From assembly GCA_963724645.1 (NCBI GenBank), contig CAVRVJ010000003.1:558001-622000 (forward strand): a DNA stretch of 64,000 nt, written 5' to 3'. The notes under the pieces were generated by a model. The model saw only the letters and a program-made list of their open reading frames with translations, had not been told where the DNA came from and did not search any database. This document shows positions 1-15,168 of the stretch, piece by piece (the stretch's first letter is position 1; every line of letters begins with the position of its first letter). The position numbers and the translations under genes were made by a program. The stretch comes from CAVXSP01 sp963724645. GTDB taxonomy: Bacteria > Acidobacteriota > Vicinamibacteria > Vicinamibacterales > SCN-69-37.

Positions 1-120
1 GGGTCGGCAGCGTCAGATGCGACAGGCTCATCGCGCGATGGTACCGCCAGTCCCGGCGACAGGCCAGATCGACGGTTCGTGGCTATCTTCCGGCGAACTG
101 CGGATTGGAGCCGCGTACGT
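1..120. other. Unassigned flank downstream of the rRNA operon
   Basis: No gene, RNA or clear repeat can be supported in this short stretch at the window edge. It lies beyond the rRNA terminator and may belong to a gene outside the window. Confidence 0.4.
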
Positions 121-154
121 AAAAACGGCCCGCGGGTTGTTCACCCGCGGGCCC
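121..154 (-). terminator. Intrinsic terminator of the rRNA operon
   Basis: A perfect 11-bp GC-rich stem (127-137 paired with 143-153) with a 5-nt loop is followed, reading the minus strand, by one G and a run of five T (125-121). This is a textbook Rho-independent terminator about 10 bp after the 3' end of 5S rRNA. Confidence 0.93.
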
Positions 155-164
155 TCAGAATAAT

Positions 165-280
<116 letters not shown>

Positions 281-641
281 AAAGTGGCTCGACGGTTCCC
301 GCCGTCGAAACTTGCACCCTCGGAACTTCCAACGTCGAACCCGGCCTGCATCCCGGAGTTCGACGCTCCACTATGAAGTTCGAAGTCTAGCTCAAAGCGT
401 GGCGCCGGAACATCCGTCCGGCGGCACGGCGCACCGGCGTCGCCCGAAGGCGCCGCCGCTACGCAAACTCGCGAATCCCCTGGCCCGGGGCCAAGGAGTC
501 CATTGACAACTGAATACCCTGCAAACGGTAGTTTCTTCGTTCACCACAACCCCACGCGGTGTTCCGTGTGGGCCTCCGTCGCGATGTGACGGAGCCCCCG
601 CCTCCGCGCTGACGCGCTTCGGCGAGGGAAAAAAGAATCAA
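281..641 (-). other. 23S-5S internal transcribed spacer
   Basis: This is a 360-bp spacer without a tRNA or a believable gene. It contains the 3' arm of the 23S processing stalk (503-538) and, next to the 23S end, a GC-rich 23-bp motif (601-623) that recurs in the 16S leader. Short open frames here are chance readings of structured RNA. Confidence 0.7.
503..538 (-). repeat. 23S processing stalk, 3' arm
   Basis: This 36-bp segment is the inverted copy of 3796-3831, with 34 of 36 positions complementary. In the transcript the two arms flank 23S rRNA and would pair into a long double-stranded stalk, the usual substrate for RNase III release of pre-23S. Confidence 0.88.
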
Positions 642-3632
<2,991 letters not shown>

Positions 3633-4079
3633 TTGGAATTGAGAACTTACGCTCGCCGGCTCCGCGGCCCCACGACTTCACATTCCGCAGTTCTTGCGAA
3701 CCTCGGAATCTTCGGAACGTCGGAACCTGGGAACCGACACGCGTCAGCCCCTCTTCCTAACCCTCACTAAAACACTGCGTGTGTTTGTGATTACGGAAAA
3801 AACTACCGTTTGCAGGATATTCAGTTGTCAAAGATCATCCGGGGGAATAAACCCCGCGGAACTCTTCGGTGGTCGCGGGGTTCGTTCCCCCGGACCCCCT
3901 CCCGCTCCCTCGCTTGCGGGGCCCCAAACCCCCGCGCCGCTCGGTCACGGCTAAGTCCACTTCCTGGACTTAAAAACTCTCTCCAGCAACTCGCGCATCG
4001 CGCGGTGGCTGCTGGCCTGCCCAGCCGAAGTTCGCGTCCGAGTGGCTTTCAACACCCCACACTCCGGCGGAACGAAGGC
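3633..4079 (-). other. tRNA-Ala to 23S internal spacer
   Basis: A 447-bp spacer of the rRNA operon. It holds the 5' arm of the 23S processing stalk (3796-3831). Apart from that I see nothing that supports a gene. Confidence 0.65.
3796..3831 (-). repeat. 23S processing stalk, 5' arm
   Basis: Inverted partner of 503-538 with only two mismatches over 36 bp. It contains a TTGACAACTGAATA-like core, often seen just upstream of 23S genes. It pairs across the whole 23S in the primary transcript. Confidence 0.88.
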
Positions 4080-4155
4080 TGGTGGAGAATACCGGGCTCG
4101 AACCGGTGACCTCCTGGTTGCAAACCAGGCGCTCTCCCAGCTGAGCTAATTCCCC
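4080..4155 (-). tRNA. tRNA-Ala (anticodon TGC)
   Basis: The 76-nt minus-strand cloverleaf starts GGGGAATTAGCTCAG. Its 7-bp acceptor stem pairs GGGGAAT with ATTCTCC, the anticodon loop reads TT-TGC-AA, a GGTTCGAGCC T-arm follows, and the CCA end is encoded. Its position after tRNA-Ile in the 16S-23S spacer is the classic bacterial arrangement. Confidence 0.97.
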
Positions 4156-4390
4156 CATCACACTCTCACGGACACGCAGCGACGCACGATGCGCTCTTCA
4201 GAACCTCCAGTTGTTGACGATTGTTTCGACGGCGGGCAACGGCGGGCGGGACGAACCTCACTCCAACGCGCGACCGGCCATCAATCGCTCTTCAACAAAT
4301 AGGGGCTCCTCTCATGCAGTGTCCTTTATCCTACCCCCGACAGTTCGGAATTCCAAATCTCGAATTCTGAACCACTCGCCTTTCACTCGA

Positions 4391-4467
<77 letters not shown>

Positions 4468-4510
4468 TAAGCTGTCGAGAACCCCGTACTCCTGGTGCGT
4501 TTCGCACCCT

Positions 4511-4540
4511 TCCGGTTCTCTCAAAACTAGATAGAACGTG
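4511..4540 (-). repeat. 16S processing stalk, 3' arm
   Basis: This 30-bp segment is the reverse complement of 6377-6406 with two mismatches. The two arms bracket 16S rRNA and would form the RNase III stalk of pre-16S. The core is a TCAAAACTAGATAGAACGTG-type sequence. Confidence 0.88.
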
Positions 4541-4620
4541 TTCGCACGGTCCGTGTGGTACCAGATCGATCATGGATAGTCCGCCTTCGCGGCCTTGCGG
4601 CCGATCCGGCGAGACGTCTC

Positions 4621-6176
<1,556 letters not shown>

Positions 6177-6376
6177 AAAGTGGTCTGCCTCCGCGCTTGC
6201 GCGCTTCGGCAAGACTGTTTAACCCGATCGCCTGTTGATTTGGCTCTCGGATTCAATCCGCCTTCGCTCTCGCTTGCGCTCGAGCTCCGGCGGACTCGTC
6301 TAAGTAATGGATGGTCCCTCCGCTGCGCTTGCGCGCGCCGGCGAGCCACCCGCTGATACTCGACGGGCTGTGCTTG

Positions 6377-6406
6377 CACGTTCTATCTAGTTTTCAAAGA
6401 ACCGGA
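6377..6406 (-). repeat. 16S processing stalk, 5' arm
   Basis: Inverted partner of 4511-4540 with 28 of 30 positions matching. On the transcript it reads GGTTCTTTGAAAACTAGATA. It lies about 200 nt before mature 16S. Confidence 0.88.
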
Positions 6407-6484
6407 ATCGTCGACTGAACCCGTCCGACGACGCTTTCAGGGCTCGCTCCTGGGACAATCGTCCGTTCAGAGGCGAACCTATCA

Positions 6485-6514
6485 AATATACGACAGCGGT
6501 CGGACCCCTGTCAA
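6485..6514 (-). promoter_or_regulatory. Predicted sigma-70 promoter of the rRNA operon
   Basis: On the minus strand a perfect -35 TTGACA (6514-6509) is separated by 18 bp from TATATT (6490-6485), a close match to the -10 consensus. The start site would fall near 6477, about 300 nt upstream of mature 16S. The high quality of both boxes fits an rRNA promoter. No second promoter of equal quality was found. Confidence 0.8.
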
Positions 6515-6722
6515 ACTTGATGTCTCGGCGTCGGCTTCCACGCGCGTGAAGGTCGAAACCCCGAAAACGCCGCGTGGGACTGACCCGGGTTCCTGAACGG
6601 CGCCCGGTCGGACTCAGGACTGTCAAATGTATCGCCAATTCACCAGGCCGTCAACCGCACGAACAGCCAACGCACAGGACGTGGGCCCCCTTCGCAGACG
6701 GGGTCCGAGCGCGGACACGCCG

Positions 6723-7955
6723 CTATCCCCGCGGCCTCACGGTCAGCCGGTAGGTCCGGCGGCCGATGTCGAGGCGATGGTCGCGACCCGGAATCAGGTA
6801 GGTCTGCTGCAGCTCAAACTTCCCGCCGATTTTGCGCCCATCGATGCTGACGGCGCCCTGGTCGAGCTTCTGGTCCGCTTCCCGTCCTGAGCTCACCAGC
6901 TTGAGCTCGATCAGCAGCTGCCGGATGGCGCGGGGCTCCGACGGGAGCGTCCATTCCAGCCGCGGCTCGTCGCCGGTTGCTTCGCCCCGCGCCCGCGCCT
7001 CGAAACGCGCCGCCGCCTGCTCGGCGGCAACGGCCGAATGAAAGTCCTCGACGATGCGTTTGGCAAGCTCGACCTTCGCCGCCTTGGGATGCAGCGCGCC
7101 GCTCGAGACCTGCTGCCGGAGGCGCTTGATGTCCGATTCCGACAAGTCAGTGAGCAGCAGATAGTATCGCCACATCGACTCGTCGCTGATCGACAGCACC
7201 TTGCCGAACATGTCGTCGGGAGACTCAGTGACGCCCACGTAATTGTCAAGGCTCTTGGACATCTTCTCGACGCCCCGCAATCCCTCGAGAAGCGGTGTCG
7301 TCATCACCACCTGCGCCTCCAGCCCGTATCCCGGCATCAGGTCCCGTCCGACGTTGAGATTGAAGAGCTGATCGGTGCCACCAAGCTCGACATCTGCCTC
7401 GAGAAAGACGGAATCGTAGGCCTGCACGAGCGAGTAAAGAAACTCGTGCAGGGCAATCGGCTCACCGGCCTCATAGCGCTGCTTGAAGTCGCGGCGCTCG
7501 AGCATCTGTGCGACGCTATAGCGCTGCACGAGCCGGATGATTCCTTCAGCGCCCAGCGGAGACAGCCAGCGCGAGTTGAAATCGACGACGGTCCTGTCGC
7601 GGTCGAGAATCTTGAAGACCTGCGCCTTGTACGTCTCCGCGTTTTCTGCGATTTGCTCGCGCGTCAGCGGCGGCCGCGTCTTCGACCGCCCGGTCGGGTC
7701 GCCAATGAGGCCGGTGAAGTCTCCGATGACGAAGATCACCCGATGGCCCAGATCCTGGAAGTGCCTCATCTTCCGTAGCAGGACCGTGTGTCCCAGATGC
7801 AGGTCCGGTGCAGTTGGATCGAATCCGACTTTCACGATCAGAGGCTCGCCGGTCTTGAGCGAGCGCTCCAGCTTGGCGCGCAGCTCGGCGGGCTTGACGA
7901 CGTCGACGCATCCCTTAATGAGGTATGAGAACTGTTGATCGACGGTCAGACCCAT
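6723..7955 (-). CDS. tyrS: Tyrosyl-tRNA synthetase
   Basis: Cytoplasmic class I aminoacyl-tRNA synthetase that charges tRNA-Tyr with tyrosine using ATP. The 410-aa frame is intact and full length. It has the HIGH-type motif HLGH (residues 53-56) after GFDPTAPDL, the KMSKS loop (231-235), the tyrosine-pocket segment VELGGTDQLFNL near 190, and a C-terminal S4 RNA-binding domain from about residue 345. This is the longer 400-plus-residue TyrRS subgroup. It lies 8 bp downstream of purN on the same strand and upstream of the rRNA promoter. No T-box leader is visible. Confidence 0.97.
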   Translation of the reverse strand: MGLTVDQQFSYLIKGCVDVVKPAELRAKLERSLKTGEPLIVKVGFDPTAPDLHLGHTVLLRKMRHFQDLGHRVIFVIGDFTGLIGDPTGRSKTRPPLTREQIAENAETYKAQVFKILDRDRTVVDFNSRWLSPLGAEGIIRLVQRYSVAQMLERRDFKQRYEAGEPIALHEFLYSLVQAYDSVFLEADVELGGTDQLFNLNVGRDLMPGYGLEAQVVMTTPLLEGLRGVEKMSKSLDNYVGVTESPDDMFGKVLSISDESMWRYYLLLTDLSESDIKRLRQQVSSGALHPKAAKVELAKRIVEDFHSAVAAEQAAARFEARARGEATGDEPRLEWTLPSEPRAIRQLLIELKLVSSGREADQKLDQGAVSIDGRKIGGKFELQQTYLIPGRDHRLDIGRRTYRLTVRPRG

Positions 7956-7963
7956 GGGTCGAA

Positions 7964-8665
7964 CTAGTCTTCCACAGCCGGGCCGTGGTCATCGGGGTCG
8001 CCCGAGTCAAAAACGACCCTCCGGCCCTCGAGCCGCCAGCTCGTTTCCAGCACGCGGCGGACGGCTTCGGGATAGAGCTGATGCTCGACGTCGAGGATCC
8101 GCTCGGACAAGGACTCGACCGTGTCGTGGTCCTGAACGGGAACCGCCGCCTGCAAGATGATCGGACCGGCATCCAGTTCGGGCGTCACAAAGTGCACAGT
8201 CGCCCCACTGACCTTGACGCCGTGCGCGAGCGCTTGCCGCTGCGCGTCGGGCCCGCGGAACGACGGCAGGAGCGATGGATGGATGTTGACGATGGCGCCC
8301 GGGAAGGCATCGCAAAGGACCGGGCTCACGAGCCGCATGAACCCCGCCAGACAGACGAATTTCACGTCCCGTCGGCGAAGCTCGCCAACCAGCACTGCGT
8401 CATAGGCCTCGCGCGAGGCGTGTTCTCCGTGGGGGAGGACCAGCGTCTCGATCTTCGCCGCGCGCGCCCGCTCGAGTCCCGCAGCCAGTTCGCGATTCGC
8501 CACCACGAGCACGATCCTGCCGCCAAGCCTCCCTTCGTGTTGTGCGGCGATGAGCGCTTGAAGATTTGTGCCGCGTCCCGAGATGAGGACGGCGATCCGA
8601 ACTTCAAAGGAGTTTTCCACAGTCAGGGGGACGGGTTTCGATTTGTGGAAAACTCGACTTGGCAT
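7964..8665 (-). CDS. purN: Phosphoribosylglycinamide formyltransferase 1
   Basis: Transfers a formyl group from 10-formyl-THF to GAR in step 3 of purine synthesis. The body is intact: RIAVLISGRGTNLQ starts the Rossmann fold, IVNIHPSLLPSF carries the catalytic Asn and His, and TPELDAGPIILQ carries the catalytic Asp. There is no ATG at the usual position just before RIAVL. The first in-frame starts are GTG at 8620 and ATG at 8665, and both lie in or beyond a REP copy (8611-8654). The first 10 to 20 residues of the product are therefore translated repeat. It is separated from purM by the transposase insertion. Confidence 0.95.
   Translation of the reverse strand: MPSRVFHKSKPVPLTVENSFEVRIAVLISGRGTNLQALIAAQHEGRLGGRIVLVVANRELAAGLERARAAKIETLVLPHGEHASREAYDAVLVGELRRRDVKFVCLAGFMRLVSPVLCDAFPGAIVNIHPSLLPSFRGPDAQRQALAHGVKVSGATVHFVTPELDAGPIILQAAVPVQDHDTVESLSERILDVEHQLYPEAVRRVLETSWRLEGRRVVFDSGDPDDHGPAVED
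8611..8654. repeat. REP copy, left end of RAYT element
   Basis: A 44-bp element whose two ends are an 11-bp perfect inverted repeat (8611-8621 and 8644-8654, TGTGGAAAACT type) around a GGGGGACGGGTTT core. It matches the reverse complement of 9234-9275 at 39 of 42 positions, so the transposase gene is bracketed by inverted REP copies. It overlaps the 5' end of purN. Confidence 0.88.
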
Positions 8666-8691
8666 TCTCGTTGCAGAGCGCCAGACTCGTC

Positions 8692-9495
8692 ATGCCACGA
8701 CGCCCTCGTCAAACCGACAACGCGATGTGCTTTCATGTCGTCAACCGAAGCGCCCGCCGAGTACCACTCTTCCGCCGGGCCAGCGATTATCGCGCGTTCA
8801 GCGAGATTCTGAGAACGGGCCTGCAGCGGCACCCCGCAAGGTTGATCAGCTACTGCTTGATGCCGAATCATTGGCATTTGGTCATGGGTCCGACGGACTC
8901 GGATCAACTCTCGAAGCTGCTGCATTGGGTAACGGTTACCCATGCGGTTCGATGGCACCACTATCACCAGACCGTGGGTCTCGGGCCGGTCTATCAGAAT
9001 CGATTCTGGTCTGAACCTCTGACGGCCGCCGATCACCTGGTCGCTGTGTGTCGCTACGTCGAGCGCAACGCGCTCAAGGCCCACCTGGTTCGACGCGCGC
9101 AGGACTGGCCCTGGTGCAGTCTCGCGGAGCGTCTACACTCGGGGTCCCAGCTTCCCGTCGTCCGGACGCCGTTCCTGGTCTCCACCGCATGGATCGACTA
9201 CGTCAACACGCCAACTTACCGAGAGGACGATCAAGTTTTCCACAATTTGAAACCCGTCCCCCTAACTGTGGAAAAAGGTCCTTCGTCCGCCTTAACTGAC
9301 CTCTCCGATGAGCCACGCGGGCTCACCGGCGGAGCGGAGGGCACGAATAAGGTCGCTGGCCCGATCGCGGGCGGAGACCAGGACCAGACCGACGCCCAGG
9401 TTGAACGTGCGCATCATCTCTGCGTCATCGAGCTCGCCAGCGGCCTGAAGCCAGCAGAACACTGGCGGCACGGTCCAACTGCTGCGGTCGAGTGA
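8692..9495 (+). CDS. REP-associated tyrosine transposase (RAYT, HUH family)
   Basis: Y1 HUH-type transposase of the IS200/IS605-related family that mobilises or processes REP hairpins. The start chosen is ATG 8692 (MPRRPRQTDN); the frame is also open from 8659. It has the HVVNRS motif near residue 15, the HUH metal site in YCLMPNHWHLV (about 54-64) and the nucleophile region RYVERNALKAHLV. Flanking inverted REP copies support the assignment. The domain should end near 9230, but the frame reads on through the right REP and about 200 bp antisense to purM, giving an odd C-terminal tail. It is the only plus-strand gene among the minus-strand pur genes, a sign of insertion. Confidence 0.92.
   Translation: MPRRPRQTDNAMCFHVVNRSARRVPLFRRASDYRAFSEILRTGLQRHPARLISYCLMPNHWHLVMGPTDSDQLSKLLHWVTVTHAVRWHHYHQTVGLGPVYQNRFWSEPLTAADHLVAVCRYVERNALKAHLVRRAQDWPWCSLAERLHSGSQLPVVRTPFLVSTAWIDYVNTPTYREDDQVFHNLKPVPLTVEKGPSSALTDLSDEPRGLTGGAEGTNKVAGPIAGGDQDQTDAQVERAHHLCVIELASGLKPAEHWRHGPTAAVE
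9234..9275. repeat. REP copy, right end of RAYT element
   Basis: Inverted copy of 8611-8654, with AGTTTTCCACA at one end and TGTGGAAAA at the other around an AAACCCGTCCCCC core. It sits between the conserved transposase domain and the 3' end of purM. Confidence 0.88.
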
Positions 9496-10290
9496 GAACG
9501 ACAGACCCTGGGGCAGGGCGCGCGGAAGGTTCTCCGTGATCCCGCCGCCGGTGATGTGCGCCATTCCTTTGATCCAGTTCCGTTCGAGCAGCGGCGCGAT
9601 GACCTGCGCATACGATCGGTGCGGTCGCAGGAGGGCGGCACCGACCGTCTCGCCCAGTTCATCGACGTGGCTGTCCACGCGGAGCCGCAGCCGATCGAAA
9701 GCGATTGCGCGCGCCAGCGAATAGCCGTTGGTGTGCAGACCGGACGATGGCAGCGCCACGAGCGCGTCGCCGGCGACAATGGCGCGTCCATCAACGACTC
9801 GGGATCGAGAGACCACGCCGACGATGAACCCGGCAACATCGTACTCGCCGTCGGCGTAGAAGCCAGGCATCTCCGCCGTCTCGCCGCCCAGCAGCGCGCA
9901 ACCATTTTCCCGGCACGCGGCCGCCATTCCGCGCACGATCTCCTCGGCGACGGCCGGCGACAATCGTCCAGTGGCCAGATAGTCCAGGAAGAACAACGGG
10001 CGCGCGCCCTGCACCAGGATGTCGTTGACGCAGTGATTGACCAGATCCACGCCGACCGTGTCATGCACGCCGGCCATGAACGCCACCTTCAATTTAGTCC
10101 CGACGCCGTCCGCGCTCGCCACCAGGACCGGCTCGGGCACCGCCGGATCGAGGGCGAACAGACCGCCGAAGGATCCGACGCCGGAGAGCACGCCGGGCGT
10201 ATACGTCTGACGCGCCAGCGCTTTGATGCGCCGCACGGTCTCGTTGCCGGCATCGATGTCGACGCCGGATTGGCGGTAATCGATGCTCAC
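9292..10290 (-). CDS. purM: Phosphoribosylformylglycinamidine cyclo-ligase (AIR synthetase)
   Basis: ATP-dependent ring closure of FGAM to AIR, step 5 of purine synthesis, in the cytoplasm. The intact 332-aa frame is typical in length. N-terminal MSIDYRQSGVDIDAGN, the ASADGVGTKLKVA ATP-binding segment, LGGETAEMPG and HITGGGITENLPR are hallmark motifs. Its 3' end faces the transposase tail, which overlaps it antisense by about 200 bp. The next gene upstream is a HEAT-repeat protein, then purF. Confidence 0.97.
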   Translation of the reverse strand: MSIDYRQSGVDIDAGNETVRRIKALARQTYTPGVLSGVGSFGGLFALDPAVPEPVLVASADGVGTKLKVAFMAGVHDTVGVDLVNHCVNDILVQGARPLFFLDYLATGRLSPAVAEEIVRGMAAACRENGCALLGGETAEMPGFYADGEYDVAGFIVGVVSRSRVVDGRAIVAGDALVALPSSGLHTNGYSLARAIAFDRLRLRVDSHVDELGETVGAALLRPHRSYAQVIAPLLERNWIKGMAHITGGGITENLPRALPQGLSFSLDRSSWTVPPVFCWLQAAGELDDAEMMRTFNLGVGLVLVSARDRASDLIRALRSAGEPAWLIGEVS

Positions 10291-10315
10291 AGCGCCTGAG
10301 CCCGGCGACCCACGG

Positions 10316-11523
10316 CTAGAACTCCAGCTTCCTGATCAGGGCTTCGGCCAGTTGCCGCTGTGGTGAATTCGGCGCGGCGGTCCAGTAGACATGCCGGATG
10401 TCGACGTAGAACCGTTCGAGTTCGTAATCCTCCGACGAGAGCATGTCGAATGCGTCCTGCAGCAGGAGGAGCGCGCCGTCACGGTCCGGTACGGGACTGC
10501 AGCACGTTCAGAAGAAGGTCCGGATTCCGCAGGGCGGCCAGACCGACGGCGAGGGCAATCGGCGCGCGCGCCGGATCCTTTGCCGGCACACCCGCATCGA
10601 GCAACGCCGTGAGCGCGCCCGCATTGTTCCGGACGGCGAGCACGGCCAGGCCGTGCGCAGCACCGCGCAGGAGGGGCTGGTCCGTTCCCGAACTCACGCC
10701 GAACGCCAGAGATTTCTTCAGGTACTCTTCGTTCGGCGCAACGTTCGCGCCGAGCAGGCACATGCGCTGCGGCCACGGACGGCTGCACCGTGCGAGGTCC
10801 GGTGCGCTGCAACTCCGCCAGCAGGTCGTGGGCCGACGTGTCGCCGATTTTTCCGAGCGCCGTCACGGCATCGTCCTGAAGGGGACCGTCGAGCTTCGCC
10901 ACGTCCGAAATTGCCTGCAGCGCATAGGCCCCACGGTAGTCGCCAAGGGCGTCGATGAGCGCGCCGCGAAAATCGTCCTGCCCCCGCATGATGAGCGGCA
11001 GCGCCGCGGCGCGGGCGCGAGGGTCATCACCGTACGCGGCGAGCGCGCGCAACAGCGCCGGCCGCACGAATTCCGACTGCTCTCTTCCGAGCGAGTCAAT
11101 CAGGGCCGGCAGCACCGTGAGGTCGCGATGATGCTCGAACCAGGCGTAGGCCACCATTCGCAGCCGATCGTTGCGGTCGGCCATGACCTGCCGCATCACG
11201 TCGGCGGCTGAGGCATCGCCGAATCCGGCGAGCAGAACGAGGGCACGATAGCGGACGTAGCCGTCCGCGTGTTCGCGAGCGGCACGGGTGAGAGCCGGCA
11301 CAGCCACCGAAGCGGTGGCCCGCCGCATCGTGCGCGATGCTTCCAGCCGCACGGGCAGGTCGAACGAGCCCAGCTTGTCGACCGCCGCTCCGGCCTCGGC
11401 CGTCGAGACCGCTTGCGCGGCATCCTGCGCGGGCGCCGTCTCAGTCGCGCGTCCGCGAGACTGCGCTGACAGGCTCGACGTCAGCGCCAGGGTCATGCCG
11501 AAAACGAGGAAACGCCGTGTCAT
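10316..11523 (-). CDS. Secreted HEAT-repeat protein (two frameshifts)
   Basis: A signal peptide (MTRRFLVFGMTLALTSSLSAQ) is followed by helical repeats of HEAT/PBS-lyase type, for example ADGYVRYRALVLLAGFGD and DPRARAAALPLIMRGQDD, so it is probably a periplasmic scaffold. The reading frame breaks near 10770 and 10500. The middle piece (MCLLGANVAPNEEYLKK...) and the last piece (...LAEALIRKLEF, stop 10316) are in other frames but continue the same fold, giving about 400 aa. Its ATG overlaps the purF stop (ATGA, 11520-11523), so the two are translationally coupled. Its link to purine synthesis is unknown. Confidence 0.8.
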
Positions 11524-12923
11524 TCCACTAGCTTAAGCGCAAGTTGAAGATAGGCCTTCTGGTTCTGCGGAAACGCCACCGGGTACTCGCCCGTGTAGCA
11601 GGACGTGCAATACGACCCGCGGGCCTCGCCGACGGCCGCGAGCAGCCCGTCGAGGCTGAGGTAGCCGATCGAATCGGCGCCGATATACCGCCGAATCTCC
11701 TCGAGGGTATGGGTCGCGCCGATGAGCTCGGAGCGCTGCGGCGTGTCGACGCCGTAAAAGCAGGGTGAAATCGTGGGCGGGCAACTGATCCGCATGTGGA
11801 CCTCGGTCGCGCCCGCCGCCCGCACCATCTTGACGATCTTCCGGCTCGTGGTGCCCCGCACGATCGAGTCGTCCACGAGTACGACGCGACGGCCTTCGAG
11901 GATGCTCTTGACCGGATTCAGCTTCACGCGCACACCGAAGTGGCGGATGGACTGCTGCGGCTCGATGAACGTCCGGCCGATATAGTGATTGCGGATGAGT
12001 CCCATCCGGAGCGGTATTCCGGCCGCCTCGGCGAAGCCGGTGGCCGCGCAGACGCCCGAGTCGGGAACCGGGACGACGACCTCGGCCTCCGCAGGATGCT
12101 CGCATGCGAGGCGACGGCCGAGCTCCGTCCTCACCTCATTGACGCTCTTGCCGAAGACGTACGAATCGGGTCGCGCGAAGTAAACGTGCTCGAAGACACA
12201 ATGCGTCAGGCGCGAGGAAGGGAACGGGCGCAGAGATTTCATGCCCTCCGGCCCGATGATCAGCACCTCCCCGGGCTCGATGTCGCGAATCCAGGTCGCG
12301 TCGATGAGATCCAGCGCGCACGTCTCGGAGCAGACAATGTACGCGTCGCCAAGGCGGCCGAGGGTCAGCGGACGGAAGCCGTGCGGGTCGCGCACCGCAA
12401 TCAGGCGATCCTTGGTCAAGAGCACGAGTGAAAACGCGCCCGTGGCGGCCGCGACCGACTCCACAACGGCCTGCTCGGGGTTTGACGCCTTGGACCGCGC
12501 GTACAGGTGCAGCAGCACCTCGGTGTCGCTGGTCGTCTGGAAGATCGATCCCTCGCTGACCAGATCGGCCCGGAGCTCCTGCGCGTTCACCAGATTGCCG
12601 TTGTGGCAGATTGCGATCTCGCCATGCGCGCAGTCGATCAGAATGGGCTGCGCGTTCTTGAGCCCGCTTTCCCCCGTCGTTGAGTAGCGGACGTGCCCGA
12701 CCGCGCTGGTGCCGCGCAGCCGGGCGAACGTCGCTTCGTCGAAATTGTCGGCGACGTAGCCCATGCCCTTGTGGATCTGGAGCCGCTCGCCGTCGGACGT
12801 CGCGATGCCGACGCTCTCCTGGCCGCGATGCTGCAGCGCGTACAACCCCAGGTACGCCAGGTTCGCGGCCTCGGGATGGCCGAAGATACCGAAGACACCG
12901 CATTCCTCGCGAAGCTTGTCCAT
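11520..12923 (-). CDS. purF: Amidophosphoribosyltransferase
   Basis: Committing step of purine synthesis, forming phosphoribosylamine from PRPP and glutamine. The intact 467-aa frame starts MDKLREECGVFGI. Cys8 is the Ntn glutaminase nucleophile after a 7-residue propeptide, as in Fe-S type PurF. The PRPP loop VVLVDDSIVRGTT lies near residue 350, and the late cysteines (CPPTISPC, YCTSCYTGEYP) fit 4Fe-4S ligands. It lies 2 bp from the purL stop and overlaps the HEAT gene by 4 bp. Confidence 0.97.
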   Translation of the reverse strand: MDKLREECGVFGIFGHPEAANLAYLGLYALQHRGQESVGIATSDGERLQIHKGMGYVADNFDEATFARLRGTSAVGHVRYSTTGESGLKNAQPILIDCAHGEIAICHNGNLVNAQELRADLVSEGSIFQTTSDTEVLLHLYARSKASNPEQAVVESVAAATGAFSLVLLTKDRLIAVRDPHGFRPLTLGRLGDAYIVCSETCALDLIDATWIRDIEPGEVLIIGPEGMKSLRPFPSSRLTHCVFEHVYFARPDSYVFGKSVNEVRTELGRRLACEHPAEAEVVVPVPDSGVCAATGFAEAAGIPLRMGLIRNHYIGRTFIEPQQSIRHFGVRVKLNPVKSILEGRRVVLVDDSIVRGTTSRKIVKMVRAAGATEVHMRISCPPTISPCFYGVDTPQRSELIGATHTLEEIRRYIGADSIGYLSLDGLLAAVGEARGSYCTSCYTGEYPVAFPQNQKAYLQLALKLVE

Positions 12924-12925
12924 GG

Positions 12926-15167
<2,242 letters not shown>

Positions 15168-15168
<1 letters not shown>

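Larger units (their letters stand above)
6177..6722 (-). other. 16S leader and rRNA promoter region
   Basis: A 546-bp gap between tyrS and 16S. It holds the rRNA promoter (6485-6514), the 5' arm of the 16S stalk (6377-6406) and a GC-rich 23-bp motif (6188-6210) that recurs next to the 23S 3' end. I see no protein-coding gene. Confidence 0.75.

Noticed and set aside
6600..6640. A second rRNA promoter (TTGACA near 6617-6622 on the minus strand)
   Set aside because: No -10-like hexamer at 16-18 bp spacing.
7038..8812. Long plus-strand frames opposite tyrS and purN
   Set aside because: Antisense readings of high-GC genes; no motifs, and the minus-strand products are unambiguous.
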